Source: Paludibacteraceae bacterium
GTDB lineage: Bacteria; Bacteroidota; Bacteroidia; Bacteroidales; Paludibacteraceae
Reading direction: 5' to 3'
DNA length: 64,000 nt
NCBI GenBank assembly: GCA_017443145.1
Contig: JAFSPA010000007.1
Coordinates: forward strand, 1 to 64,000
Positions 15,006-23,742 of this stretch are shown here, in pieces. The notes beneath the pieces were generated by a model. The model was not told the origin of the DNA and searched no databases. It saw only the letters and a program-made list of their open reading frames with translations. Both the position numbers and the translations under genes were made by a program. Position 1 is the stretch's first letter. Every line of letters starts with the position of its first letter.

Positions 15006-16214
15006 ATGAAAACGAAATTCTATTTACTGTGCCATCTATTAGCGGCAGTTGTATTAACGGCCGCGATAGTGCCATTATATATTTATGCGGATGTCTATTT
15101 CCCTCTTTCAAGCACGATGTCAGGGATATATTTGGCCTTGACATTACTGAACTTTGTATTCTATTATAGGGAATTAGATCTCCCCTATACGCATCCAAAG
15201 GTTTTCAACGCGCACGTTCTTGAGTTACTGTATATGACAGGCGCATTGACCACGTTTGCTTATTGCAACCTGTTTTGGTTCAAATTTGGAACGAGGCTAA
15301 CGATTACTGTTGCCGTAGGTCTATACTGCGTTTTCACCATTATTCAAGTTATCAGGAATATGCTGCGCTATGGAACAGTTTCTTCCTGCCCATATCCAAA
15401 ATCAGTGAAAGTGGTTTCTTCGATAACTCTTGCGTTTTTGACTTTGTATTCGATTTGGATGTTCCACCTCTACGCCCGGAACGCAAGGATTATTATCTTA
15501 TTGGCAGCGTTGACATTGCTTCTAACTCCACTTATCACATGCGCGTTGATGCCACTTCGCGTGTATGTAACGGAGAAAGGCATTACGCTCCAACTGCTGT
15601 TAGGTACCATATTCGTCCCAAGCGAAGAGATTGTGAAAATTGAGCCGTTCCCAAATCAAGGAGCCACGATTCGCCTCTTCGGTAGCGGTGGACTAATGGG
15701 CTTTATGGGTATCTTCAGCAATTCGGTAATTGGTAACTTTACGGCGTTCGCCACAGACATAGAGCACGCCACCATTATTTACCGTAAGGGCAAACGGCCT
15801 TTAGTTCTTTCCGTTGCCGACCCGGATATTCTGACTCTGTATAAGCAACATCCCGAAACGCAAAAAGGCAAACAGCAAATGATGGCGCAGATAGAAAATC
15901 GTTGCAGCATGTTGCGTAAATCCACGAATCTAACCGGAGACTTATGTTGGTCCGATTACGACAAAATGTGCTCCATCGTCAATCAACAATTCTTCCTTTT
16001 TGCGTCCAAGCTAAAGGGTCGTAATCTATTGAATGAGACAGAGATACGCCTATGCATCTTAGTGCTTATCGGGCTGAAAAGACAAGAGATATCCGCCATC
16101 CTTCCCTACGCACTGAGTAGTGTCGGCAAACTCAAAGACAATACGGCAAAGAAGTTAGGCACAACGGGTAAAAACTTACGAGAATATTTAATCAATATGA
16201 TATGCTATGAATAA
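15006..16214 (+). CDS. Membrane protein with PH-like domain and C-terminal LuxR-type HTH
   Basis: A 402-aa protein in three parts. About five or six membrane segments fill residues 5-182. A bacterial PH-like domain spans about 184-282: VTEKGITLQLLLGTIFVPSEEIVKIEP, then IRLFGSGG, then IIYRKGKRPLVLSVADPDIL. A cytoplasmic tail (about 310-400) contains LNETEIRLCILVLIGLKRQEISAIL and SSVGKLKDNTAKKLGTTG, the HTH found at the C-terminus of many Bacteroidota TPR-type regulators. This looks like a membrane-bound one-component transcription regulator with a PH-like sensor. The next gene encodes a second copy of the PH-like unit and overlaps by 8 nt. I know of no described protein with this layout. Confidence 0.8.
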   Translation: MKTKFYLLCHLLAAVVLTAAIVPLYIYADVYFPLSSTMSGIYLALTLLNFVFYYRELDLPYTHPKVFNAHVLELLYMTGALTTFAYCNLFWFKFGTRLTITVAVGLYCVFTIIQVIRNMLRYGTVSSCPYPKSVKVVSSITLAFLTLYSIWMFHLYARNARIIILLAALTLLLTPLITCALMPLRVYVTEKGITLQLLLGTIFVPSEEIVKIEPFPNQGATIRLFGSGGLMGFMGIFSNSVIGNFTAFATDIEHATIIYRKGKRPLVLSVADPDILTLYKQHPETQKGKQQMMAQIENRCSMLRKSTNLTGDLCWSDYDKMCSIVNQQFFLFASKLKGRNLLNETEIRLCILVLIGLKRQEISAILPYALSSVGKLKDNTAKKLGTTGKNLREYLINMICYE

Positions 16215-16611
16215 ACCGGTTAATCGTCAATTCCGCACCTCCGTTATTGTGATGATAGCGGTGGTAGTTATTGTTCTTCTCGCCTCTGTGCTTTCAACTA
16301 TTGCATGGAAACCGTGCGGAGTAAGCCAAGATGAGAATGGCATCATCGTCCACCTCAATATTAAGGACATTGTTATTCCGGCAGAGGAGATAGACAGTAT
16401 TGTGCCTTATCCTGCAAAATCCCACACTATTCGCCTCTGCGGCATTGGAACTCGTTCTGTAAAAGTAGGACTGTTTCAGAATGAACAAATTGGAAAGTTT
16501 GATTGCTACGTCACTACGTTTAGCAATGCCGTTGTCATCTACCGCAAAGACAAACGTCCCGTCGTAGTGTCCGTGGATGACCCGGAGATTTGGAAAGAAT
16601 TAGGTCAGTAA
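16207..16611 (+). CDS. Small membrane protein with PH-like domain
   Basis: A 134-aa protein with one membrane segment (about residues 12-31), then a PH-like domain (about 36-131). That domain is clearly homologous to the one in the preceding protein: ENGIIVHLNIKDIVIPAEEIDSI, TIRLCGIG, then VVIYRKDKRPVVVSVDDPEIW. It lacks the polytopic part and the HTH. It overlaps the upstream gene by 8 nt, so the two products are made together. Partner, anti-regulator or ligand presenter are all possible roles; none can be read from the sequence. Confidence 0.8.
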   Translation: MNKPVNRQFRTSVIVMIAVVVIVLLASVLSTIAWKPCGVSQDENGIIVHLNIKDIVIPAEEIDSIVPYPAKSHTIRLCGIGTRSVKVGLFQNEQIGKFDCYVTTFSNAVVIYRKDKRPVVVSVDDPEIWKELGQ

Positions 16612-16634
16612 ATGAAACTTAAAACTCGAATGTT

Positions 16635-17069
16635 ATGAAAACAAAAATGCGCAAATGGTTTGACGTCTTGTTAGGGGCTATCCTCGGCATGTTTGGCCTA
16701 GGCTGTTTCAGTTGTGGTATGTATGGCGTTCCGACGAGCGACTTTATTTTTGAGGGTCAAGTAACGGATGAAAACAAAAAACCTTTACCAAGGATACAAG
16801 TCGTTCGTCGTAGTGGATGGGGAGACGATGCAAATAACAGGCATTGGTCGGAATTTGCTGATACACTTTATACCGATGCGAATGGAAATTTTTACGAGTA
16901 TCTTGGTGACAACGAGTATCCAGGAAAGATTCATAAAGTCATCGTTAATGACACGTCCGGAGTATATCAATCGGATTCTACTATTGCTACTGTTGAATAT
17001 TCTGGTGGGCGCCGCTGGTATAAAGGTAAAGCCGACCTGAAACTCGATTTTGTTTTGAAGAAGAAATAA
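16635..17069 (+). CDS. Radical-SAM-associated-type putative lipoprotein
   Basis: A 144-aa protein. The N-terminus MKTKMRKWFDVLLGAILGMFG is a signal sequence ending at Cys24 or Cys27, then GMYGVPTSDFIFEGQVTDE begins a carboxypeptidase-regulatory-like beta domain (Gly-x-Val-Thr-Asp-Glu, later TDANGNFYEY). This combination (KWFD-LLGAILG, C-x-MYG-P-x-x-DF) fits the small Bacteroides-type lipoprotein family normally encoded beside a radical SAM enzyme. No radical SAM gene is visible here. The PH/HTH pair sits 23 nt upstream instead. It ends with a terminator and then the 110-bp 11-mer element. Confidence 0.75.
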   Translation: MKTKMRKWFDVLLGAILGMFGLGCFSCGMYGVPTSDFIFEGQVTDENKKPLPRIQVVRRSGWGDDANNRHWSEFADTLYTDANGNFYEYLGDNEYPGKIHKVIVNDTSGVYQSDSTIATVEYSGGRRWYKGKADLKLDFVLKKK

Positions 17070-17097
17070 CTTGCTATATTGTGCAGCATAAAGTTCC

Positions 17098-17133
17098 AAA
17101 GTGCAGCTTTTTGACGAAAGTTGCACTTTTTTA
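17098..17133 (+). terminator. Intrinsic terminator of the PH/HTH operon
   Basis: AAAGTGCA (17098-17105)/TGCACTTT (17122-17129), then more T. The stem resembles that of the terminator at 1798-1834. The 11-mer element begins immediately after it. Confidence 0.75.
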
Positions 17134-17241
17134 TACCTCCTCCTTCCCCCGTCAAATCTAGAAATTAGTATGTGATTAGTATGTGATTAGTATGTGATTA
17201 GTATGTGATTAGTATGTGGTTAGTATGTTAGAAGGCTAATT
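17132..17241 (+). repeat. 110-bp element with six 11-bp units, copy 1
   Basis: A 32-nt head (TATACC...TCAAATCTAGAA) is followed by six 11-bp units from 17164 to 17229 (five ATTAGTATGTG, then GTTAGTATGTT) and a 12-nt tail AGAAGGCTAATT. Copy 2 at 42740-42849 has the same head, six units and tail on the opposite strand, with identical spacing. Confidence 0.9.
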
Positions 17242-17330
17242 CAATCGGGAGACTAACCTAGTTGAAATATAATTTTATCCCTTGTGCTCAACCCCAACAA
17301 TCTGAAAAAATCATAAAATTATGCAAAATA

Positions 17331-17362
17331 TTTGCATAGTTCAAAAAAAAGCAGTAATTTTG
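17331..17362 (+). promoter_or_regulatory. Promoter of the nptA operon
   Basis: -33 TTTG 17331-17334, 20-bp spacer ending AAAAAAAGCAG, -7 TAATTTTG 17355-17362. The -33 box lies in the right arm of the palindrome at 17321-17337, as at dxs. Confidence 0.8.
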
Positions 17363-17424
17363 TGCGCTAAATGTGAGCAAGTGCAAAACACAGATACCAT
17401 AAGAACACTTTAAACACTACAAAT

Positions 17425-19131
17425 ATGACCTTATTAATTCAAATCATGACACTGCTCGGCTCGGTCGCGATGCTGATGTATGGTCTGAAAGTCATGAGTG
17501 AAGGCCTGCAGAAGATGGCAGGTAGTAAGATGAGTAACGTGCTGGGCACGATGACGACGAACCGGTTTACAGGCGTTCTGACTGGTGCCGCCATCACAGC
17601 GGCTGTACAATCATCTACAGCAACAACGGTAATGACCGTGAGCTTCGTGTCTGCGGGCATTCTGAGTCTGAGTCAAGCTATTTCCGTAATCATGGGTGCG
17701 AACATCGGAACGACGTTCACGGCATGGATCATGGTGCTTGGTGGTGGGTCGTTCGACTTGCGACTGGTCGTTTACGCGATGATCGTGCTGGCGGTAACAC
17801 TTATCCTACGCAAAAAGAATTCCAATATAGGCGATTTCCTCATCGGTTTGGCATTTATGCTGCTGGGTCTAACGACTCTTAAGATTAACGCCACGGAGAT
17901 GCATCTGGACGAGATCGATGCGGTACGCAATTTCTTTATCGCGACATCGAGTTGGGGCTACGGAAGTTACTTCCTTTACTTGCTGGTCGGCGGCATACTG
18001 ACTTTTGCTGTACAATCGTCGGCAGCGATTATGGCTATCACGATGACGCTGTGTTCGGCGCACGTGTTGCCGATAGATATGGGTATTTCGCTGGTGCTGG
18101 GTGAGAATATAGGTACAACGATTACGTCGAATATTGTGGCACTGTCGGCTTCGGTTCAAGCACGCCGTGCTGCCATGGCCCACTTGGTATTTAACCTGTT
18201 CGGTGTGATTTGGGTGCTGTGCGTGTTCCGTCCGTTCGTGAGCATGATTTGCCGCCTGTGGAACATCGACTTTGAGCCGGGTGTACCAAGTGATGTGTCG
18301 CCGGACAAACTGAATGCTGTTCTTGCTACGTTCCACACATCCTTCAACGTCATTAACACCTGTATCCTCATAGGCTTTGTATCGCTTTTAGAGAAACTCG
18401 TTATGCGGATTATCCCATCACAACCGGAACAGCGCGATACGGACAGCCAACTCCGCTTTATTTCCGGTGGTCCGATGTCCACAGCCGAACTTTCTATCCT
18501 GCAAGCATGGAAAGAGATACAAGTATTTGGTGTCCGTACACAACGGATGATTGGCATGATTCACGACTTGTTCAACGAACAGAACAGCGAAGAATTCACG
18601 AAGATCTTCACCCGCGTTGAGAAATACGAAGGTATCAGCGACCGCATGGAATATGAGATTGCGCAATACTTGAACGAAGTGGCGGATGGTCGCCTGTCCG
18701 AACACTCCAAACACGAGGTGCACAAGATGCTGCGTATCATCAGCGAGTTGGAGTCTGTGGGCGATGCGAACTACAACATTTCGCGCTACATGAAGCATAA
18801 ACGCGAGGCGAACTTCAAGTTTACCGAAGAGCAGACCAAGAATGTGGAGCAGATGATTTATCTCGTCAATGCGGCGCATGCGAAGATGGTGGAGGCGCTT
18901 GAACGCGTGAACATCTCGCAGGACGAGTTCTACGAGATGACCAACATGGAGAACGAAATCAATAACTTCCGCGACGAACTCAAGAACCAAAATATGCAAG
19001 CCATTACCGAGCATGAGTATGATTATTCCGTAGGCGTGAACTACATGGATATCGTGCTGGAGCTGGAGAAGATGGCCGACTATATCATCAACGTAGAAGA
19101 AGCGCTCTACGAGCATAAACACGATAAATAA
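17425..19131 (+). CDS. Na+/phosphate cotransporter family protein
   Basis: A 568-aa inner-membrane protein with two inverted Na/Pi-cotransporter repeats: GAAITAAVQSSTATTVMTVSF early and FAVQSSAAIMAITMTL later, each with the QSS signature. A cytoplasmic PhoU-like helical tail (about residues 345-560) follows. This is the NptA/YjbB type, which moves phosphate with sodium. First gene of a five-gene unit that includes phospholipid synthesis (pssA) and a PAP2 phosphatase, so phosphate and lipid functions are grouped. Confidence 0.9.
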   Translation: MTLLIQIMTLLGSVAMLMYGLKVMSEGLQKMAGSKMSNVLGTMTTNRFTGVLTGAAITAAVQSSTATTVMTVSFVSAGILSLSQAISVIMGANIGTTFTAWIMVLGGGSFDLRLVVYAMIVLAVTLILRKKNSNIGDFLIGLAFMLLGLTTLKINATEMHLDEIDAVRNFFIATSSWGYGSYFLYLLVGGILTFAVQSSAAIMAITMTLCSAHVLPIDMGISLVLGENIGTTITSNIVALSASVQARRAAMAHLVFNLFGVIWVLCVFRPFVSMICRLWNIDFEPGVPSDVSPDKLNAVLATFHTSFNVINTCILIGFVSLLEKLVMRIIPSQPEQRDTDSQLRFISGGPMSTAELSILQAWKEIQVFGVRTQRMIGMIHDLFNEQNSEEFTKIFTRVEKYEGISDRMEYEIAQYLNEVADGRLSEHSKHEVHKMLRIISELESVGDANYNISRYMKHKREANFKFTEEQTKNVEQMIYLVNAAHAKMVEALERVNISQDEFYEMTNMENEINNFRDELKNQNMQAITEHEYDYSVGVNYMDIVLELEKMADYIINVEEALYEHKHDK

Positions 19132-20469
19132 ATGCTGCAAGAGAGCAGACATAGTAGTCCATGGTGGTGGGTGCCGACACTGTATTTTGCAGAAGGCGTA
19201 CCGTATTTCCTGGTGAATAACATCTCGGTGATGATATTCGCCAAGATGGGTATTCCGAATGACCAGTTGGCATTCTTTACTACCCTGCTCTATTTCCCGT
19301 GGTTCCTCAAAGGACTGTGGAGCCCGTTGGTGGATGTGGTGAAGACCAAACGCTGGTGGATTATTACAATGCAGGTGCTGATGGCGGCATTGTGTGTACT
19401 GCTGACGATATCGCTTCCACATCCTGAGGCGACGATGATTGCCGACAAGACGACTCCTGTGTCGATGTTCTGGCTGACGTTGGTGCTGTTTATTATTACG
19501 GCGTTCGCATCTGCTACGCACGATATCGCAGCTGACGGGTACTATATGTTGGCGCATGACTCGGGCAGTCAGGCACGGTTTATTGGTATTCGCTCTACGT
19601 TCTACCGCATCGCGATGGTGTTTGGACAAGGCGTGTTGGTGTTTATTGCAGGACGCTTTGAGAAGAGTACGGGCGATATACCGCTGTCGTGGCAACTGAC
19701 GTTGGGCATTACGGCGATTGTGCTGTTTGCGATAACCATCTACCACATCTTCGCTCTGCCTAAAGTTGAGCGGTCTGTGACCGATACGGAAAGAGGACCT
19801 AATATGGTGGAAGCCTTTAAGACGTTCTTCACCAAACCGGGAGTGGTGCTGGCGATATGCTTTATGCTGCTTTATCGCATGGCGGAAGGGTTGCTCGTTA
19901 AATTGAGTTTGCCGTTCTTGGTGGATACGCCGGAAGTGATGGTGCGCGATGGACAACTCTTTGGTGGCGGATTAGGCCTGGATACAGATGTAGTGGGACT
20001 TATTTATGGCACTATCGGGGTATTGTTTTTATTATTAGGCGGCATTCTCGGAGGTATTTTTATCTCCCGTCGCGGACTGAAACGTTCGCTGTGGATTATG
20101 GCGGCGTTTTTGACTTTGCCGAATCTGGTGTATGTGTATCTGAGTGCGGCACAGCCGTCCGACTTGTGGATTATCGGCAGTGCGATATCGTTTGAGCAGT
20201 TCGGATATGGGTTTGGTTTTACCGCGTATATGATGTATATGATGTACTTTGCGCAAGGTGAATACAAAACTTCGCACTACGCTATTTGTACGGCGTTTAT
20301 GGCTCTGAGTATGATGATTCCGGGCTTTGTGGCAGGTAAGATTGAACTGGCGGTTGGTTACTACTGGTTCTTCTGGCTGGCTGTGGGTTGTTCGGTGGTG
20401 ACCTTTGCCGTGACGTACTTTGTTCACCGCCAAGTAGACGAGAATTACGGATTAAAAGTTGAAAAGTGA
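19132..20469 (+). CDS. AmpG-like major facilitator transporter
   Basis: A 445-aa, roughly 12-segment transporter. The N-terminus (WWWVPTLYFAEGVPYFLVNN) and the later LYFPWFLKGLWSPLVD motif match AmpG-like MFS proteins, which import anhydro-muropeptides for wall recycling; related Bacteroidota members have no proven substrate. It starts directly after the nptA stop with no gap. Its last residues and stop codon lie in a 7-bp repeat (20454-20481). Confidence 0.8.
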   Translation: MLQESRHSSPWWWVPTLYFAEGVPYFLVNNISVMIFAKMGIPNDQLAFFTTLLYFPWFLKGLWSPLVDVVKTKRWWIITMQVLMAALCVLLTISLPHPEATMIADKTTPVSMFWLTLVLFIITAFASATHDIAADGYYMLAHDSGSQARFIGIRSTFYRIAMVFGQGVLVFIAGRFEKSTGDIPLSWQLTLGITAIVLFAITIYHIFALPKVERSVTDTERGPNMVEAFKTFFTKPGVVLAICFMLLYRMAEGLLVKLSLPFLVDTPEVMVRDGQLFGGGLGLDTDVVGLIYGTIGVLFLLLGGILGGIFISRRGLKRSLWIMAAFLTLPNLVYVYLSAAQPSDLWIIGSAISFEQFGYGFGFTAYMMYMMYFAQGEYKTSHYAICTAFMALSMMIPGFVAGKIELAVGYYWFFWLAVGCSVVTFAVTYFVHRQVDENYGLKVEK

Positions 20470-20481
20470 AAATTGAAAAGA
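20454..20481 (+). repeat. 7-bp-period repeat at the MFS/pssA junction
   Basis: AAAAGTT, GAAAAGT, GAAAATT, GAAAAGA. It supplies the last codons and stop of the transporter and the whole 13-nt gap to pssA. Confidence 0.8.
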
Positions 20482-20482
20482 T

Positions 20483-21196
20483 ATGACAAAACGAATTATT
20501 CCTGACACGATTACTTGCTGCAACTTTTTGTGCGGCGCAGTAGCAGTTTACATGGCAACGCAACACGCGTTTATTTGGGCGTTCCTGCTTATTCTTGGTG
20601 GTGCGTTCTTTGATTTCTTCGACGGGCTGAGTGCTCGCGCTCTCAAGGCTCCGAGTAAGATTGGCGTGGAGCTAGACTCGCTGGCTGACGATATCACGTT
20701 TGGTTTGGCACCGTCAATGATGGTAGCTTGCTACCTAATGCCGGTTATCGGCTGGTGGGCACTGATTGCACTTATTATGGCGGCTTTCTCGGCGCTACGT
20801 CTAGCGAAATTCAATGTGGATGAGAGACAGACATCGTCGTTTATCGGTCTGGCTACTCCCGCGAACGCTATCTTCTGGGGAAGTGTGTGCTGCATGCCAT
20901 ACGCTATTACTGCTCCCGCGTGGATGCCGTGGGTGATCTTAGGCATGACGCTTGTAAGTAGCTATCTGCTTATTTCCGAGGTGCCGTTCTTCTCGCTTAA
21001 GTTCAAGAGTTTTGCATGGAAAGAGAATGCAGACAAGTACCTCTTCCTCATCGGCTGCGTACTGCTAATTGCTTTCTGCGCAGTCCGTGGAATCTTGGCT
21101 AAGCACGTGGAGTTCATCCTCTTTAGCGGTGCAGCTGTCATTGTGTGGTACGTCGTGCTCAACTTTGCGACCAACCTGATTAAACCGAAACACTAA
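20483..21196 (+). CDS. pssA: CDP-diacylglycerol-serine O-phosphatidyltransferase
   Basis: A 237-aa integral membrane enzyme that makes phosphatidylserine, precursor of phosphatidylethanolamine, from CDP-diacylglycerol and serine. The CDP-alcohol phosphotransferase signature is intact: DFFDGLSARALKAPSKIG, then ELDSLADD (about residues 32-60). Several hydrophobic helices follow. The start is 13 nt after the transporter stop, within repeat-derived DNA. Confidence 0.92.
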   Translation: MTKRIIPDTITCCNFLCGAVAVYMATQHAFIWAFLLILGGAFFDFFDGLSARALKAPSKIGVELDSLADDITFGLAPSMMVACYLMPVIGWWALIALIMAAFSALRLAKFNVDERQTSSFIGLATPANAIFWGSVCCMPYAITAPAWMPWVILGMTLVSSYLLISEVPFFSLKFKSFAWKENADKYLFLIGCVLLIAFCAVRGILAKHVEFILFSGAAVIVWYVVLNFATNLIKPKH

Positions 21197-21214
21197 CCAA
21201 AAAATACTATTACC

Positions 21215-22975
21215 ATGAAAAAGACATTACTTTTGGCTCTCGGTGCGCTATTAGCACTCAGCCTCGCAGCCGAAACGATGCCGACAGGCTATTACGATGC
21301 TATTAACGGCAAGCAGGACTCTATCCTCAAGAACGCGCTGTTCAATATCGTGCGTGGCGGTGAACGTTATGTATATGGTCCCAATCAGTTCCACACGACA
21401 GACGACTCGCAGGGAAGATGGAAAAAAGGCGACTTCAAAGCGTATGGCACATGGGGAGGATTTATGCAGACCGATCGTCGTGCAGATGGAACAATATGGG
21501 ATATGTACAGCAGTTCCAAACGCTACTTCGTTGCCAACGGTACTACTCCGTGCACACAAGACATCGAACATTGTTTGCCTAAATCTTGGTGGGGAGGAGG
21601 TACCGATACAAAGTCCAAAGCTGATTCCATCTATCGCGACTTGTACAACCTTAATCCCGCTGACAAACAGGCTAACTCACAAAAGAGCAATAACCCTCCA
21701 GGACACGTACTCCACGGCGATAAATTCGATAATGGTTGTTTCCGGATGGACAAGAACTCAACCAGTCAATACGGCTACTACTGCTTTGAACCGGCAGAAG
21801 AGTATCGCGGCGACTTTGCCCGCGCGTACTTCTACATGGTTACTGCCTACGAAGATAGAGAATGGAATACAGCTTATGCCGACTATTGTTCCGAAAAGAG
21901 CTATCTTTTCTTCTCGGAGGCTATTACGCAAGTACTGCTTGATTGGCATCGCGCTGATCCTGTCAGCCGTAAAGAGTTAGAGCGTTTGAATGCCATCTCT
22001 TCCATCCAGCATAATCGCAACTGTTTTATTGATTATCCCGAATTAGTTGAATATATATGGGGGAACAAAAAAGGTCAAGCGGTTTCTCTATCCACCTTGA
22101 CATGGACAGGAGACCCATCCTATGTGCCGGCAGAGTCGATGCAGAACCTTGAATCTTATTCGCCTAAAGACTTGGAAAAAGATGGCTTTACTGCAGTTTG
22201 GAGTCCAACGAAAGGCGACTATCAGTTGGATGTTTATACCCGCTCTTGGACAGGTAGCAATGACACCATTGTGAATCTACCCGGCTTAAAGCATGACTGG
22301 CTATACGACCAAGAGCATACCACTTGTACACCTAAAAACAGTTCCAGCTCGTTTGTGTTGCAAGCTAATGGTGATGCAGCTGTGACTATGGGTAACGGCA
22401 CTACTGACGGACAAATCATGCTGCGCAAATTAGCTCTCCAAGCTCCTGCACGACTTGTCTTCCGCGCAAGCGTATATAATACAGCCAACGAAGGAGTACT
22501 GGAAATAAAACTCGGAGACCAAGTATTCAAGACCATTTCATTACCGATAGAAAACAAGAACCGCAGCGAAACATATTATGACATTGAGATTCCTGCCGGC
22601 ACTGACTCTATTACGATTACCTCTGTCGGTGGTAGCACTACTAAACGCGCTTGCATGCAACAACTCTTCCTCATTCAAGGCGACTTGGAAGAGCATCTGA
22701 CATCTGTTGACGGCTTCCCCGTTTCATTAAACACAACGTCGTACAAAGTTACCACACCAGAGTCTCTACAGGGCAAAACCATTTATTATCGCGTAGTGGA
22801 TGCTAATGATTTGGCCTCTAACGAAGTGGCAATTACTATTCCCGATCCACATACCACTGCCGTTCAGCCCGTCAGTAATCGCTCGGAAGAAGCACAAAAG
22901 ATTATCGAGAAGGGTCAAGTAATTATTATACGCGATGGCGTTAAGTATAGTGTTTTAGGAACGAGACTTGACTAA
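21215..22975 (+). CDS. Secreted endonuclease I family protein with C-terminal sorting-like tail
   Basis: A 586-aa protein with a signal peptide (MKKTLLLALGALLALSLAAE). The nuclease domain (about residues 25-270) carries DIEHCLPKSWWGG and NLNPADKQANSQKSNNPPG, the EndA/endonuclease I His-Asn pattern for nonspecific nucleic-acid cleavage. A beta-rich middle region follows. The last 25 residues (EKGQVIIIRDGVKYSVLGTR) match the end of the unrelated secreted protein at 41071, suggesting a shared type IX export signal. It shares one base with the PAP2 gene. A role in extracellular DNA scavenging is likely. Confidence 0.85.
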   Translation: MKKTLLLALGALLALSLAAETMPTGYYDAINGKQDSILKNALFNIVRGGERYVYGPNQFHTTDDSQGRWKKGDFKAYGTWGGFMQTDRRADGTIWDMYSSSKRYFVANGTTPCTQDIEHCLPKSWWGGGTDTKSKADSIYRDLYNLNPADKQANSQKSNNPPGHVLHGDKFDNGCFRMDKNSTSQYGYYCFEPAEEYRGDFARAYFYMVTAYEDREWNTAYADYCSEKSYLFFSEAITQVLLDWHRADPVSRKELERLNAISSIQHNRNCFIDYPELVEYIWGNKKGQAVSLSTLTWTGDPSYVPAESMQNLESYSPKDLEKDGFTAVWSPTKGDYQLDVYTRSWTGSNDTIVNLPGLKHDWLYDQEHTTCTPKNSSSSFVLQANGDAAVTMGNGTTDGQIMLRKLALQAPARLVFRASVYNTANEGVLEIKLGDQVFKTISLPIENKNRSETYYDIEIPAGTDSITITSVGGSTTKRACMQQLFLIQGDLEEHLTSVDGFPVSLNTTSYKVTTPESLQGKTIYYRVVDANDLASNEVAITIPDPHTTAVQPVSNRSEEAQKIIEKGQVIIIRDGVKYSVLGTRLD

Positions 22976-23703
22976 TGAAAGATTTCCTCAAACGAAATAG
23001 TGTGTTTATCGGTCTAAGCCTGATGCTAATTATCGCATTAGGCTTGGCCGTGACACTTATTCCACGAGGAGAGTTGCATTTGCTTCTGTGCGACCACCAC
23101 ACGCGCGCGCGCGATATCTTTTTTAGGTATTACACGAAAGTAGCGGAATATCTGCCATATGTCTTGTGCCTGTTGATTCTGCTTTTCGGTCGCGCAGGAC
23201 ACGCAGCATTAGCCGCTTCCTGTATCGCTTGCTCCGAACTGACAACGCAGATTATCAAGCACATTGTCCAGGCACCACGACCATTATTGTGGTTTGCGCA
23301 GAACTATCCCGGTGTTCATCTGCCTCTGGCCCCGGGAGTACGAATGAACTACCTGCTGTCCTTCCCTAGCGGACACACCACATCGTTCTTCGCACTCTTC
23401 TTCGCACTAACCATGGTCGTCACCTCGCTGCACTATGACCATAGCAAACAAAAAGAACCTTCATACTGGCAATCTTTCCTCTATGTCATTTTGATTCCAG
23501 CAAGTTTATTCATTTTGGCAGCGTTGGGAGGTTATAGCCGTATCTATTTGAGCCAACATTTTGCACAAGACGTACTCGGCGGAATGTGCGTCGGATTATG
23601 CATTTCTATCGTTTGTTATGCCATTTTTAGTCGTTTTGAGGGCAAAAAATGGTATAATTATCATTTTTTTGCAAAAAAAGTGCAAAAAAATTTGGTGGAT
23701 TGA
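22975..23703 (+). CDS. PAP2-family membrane phosphatase
   Basis: A 242-aa polytopic protein with the three phosphatase motifs: KHIVQAPRP, FPSGHTT and SRIYLSQHFAQD. This family dephosphorylates lipid pyrophosphates or phosphatidates. Location beside pssA fits a lipid substrate. The extreme C-terminus is basic and A/T-rich because the tRNA-Val promoter overlaps it. Confidence 0.88.
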   Translation: MKDFLKRNSVFIGLSLMLIIALGLAVTLIPRGELHLLLCDHHTRARDIFFRYYTKVAEYLPYVLCLLILLFGRAGHAALAASCIACSELTTQIIKHIVQAPRPLLWFAQNYPGVHLPLAPGVRMNYLLSFPSGHTTSFFALFFALTMVVTSLHYDHSKQKEPSYWQSFLYVILIPASLFILAALGGYSRIYLSQHFAQDVLGGMCVGLCISIVCYAIFSRFEGKKWYNYHFFAKKVQKNLVD

Positions 23704-23722
23704 AAAAAAAGCAGTACTTTTG
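23691..23722 (+). promoter_or_regulatory. Promoter of tRNA-Val
   Basis: -33 TTTG 23691-23694, 20-bp spacer ending AAAAAAAAGCAG, -7 TACTTTTG 23715-23722. It overlaps the PAP2 stop codon. Confidence 0.85.
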
Positions 23723-23742
23723 CACCCGCTTTCGAAAAGAAA

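Larger units (their letters stand above)
17070..17424. other. Intergenic region with terminator, 11-mer element and nptA promoter
   Basis: These 355 nt without a gene hold, in order, the terminator (17098-17133), the 110-bp repeat element (17132-17241), about 80 nt of A/T-rich DNA with no feature I can name, the inverted repeat ATGCAAA-ATA-TTTGCAT (17321-17337), and the promoter for the next operon. Confidence 0.7.

Noticed and set aside
17164..17229. The 11-bp array considered as a CRISPR remnant
   Set aside because: Units are contiguous with no spacers and are far shorter than CRISPR repeats. There are no cas genes.
18418..19956. A 512-codon open frame on the minus strand opposite the Na/Pi transporter and MFS genes
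   Set aside because: Its translation is His/Arg/Gln-rich with no domain. It is the antisense of two well-supported transporter genes.
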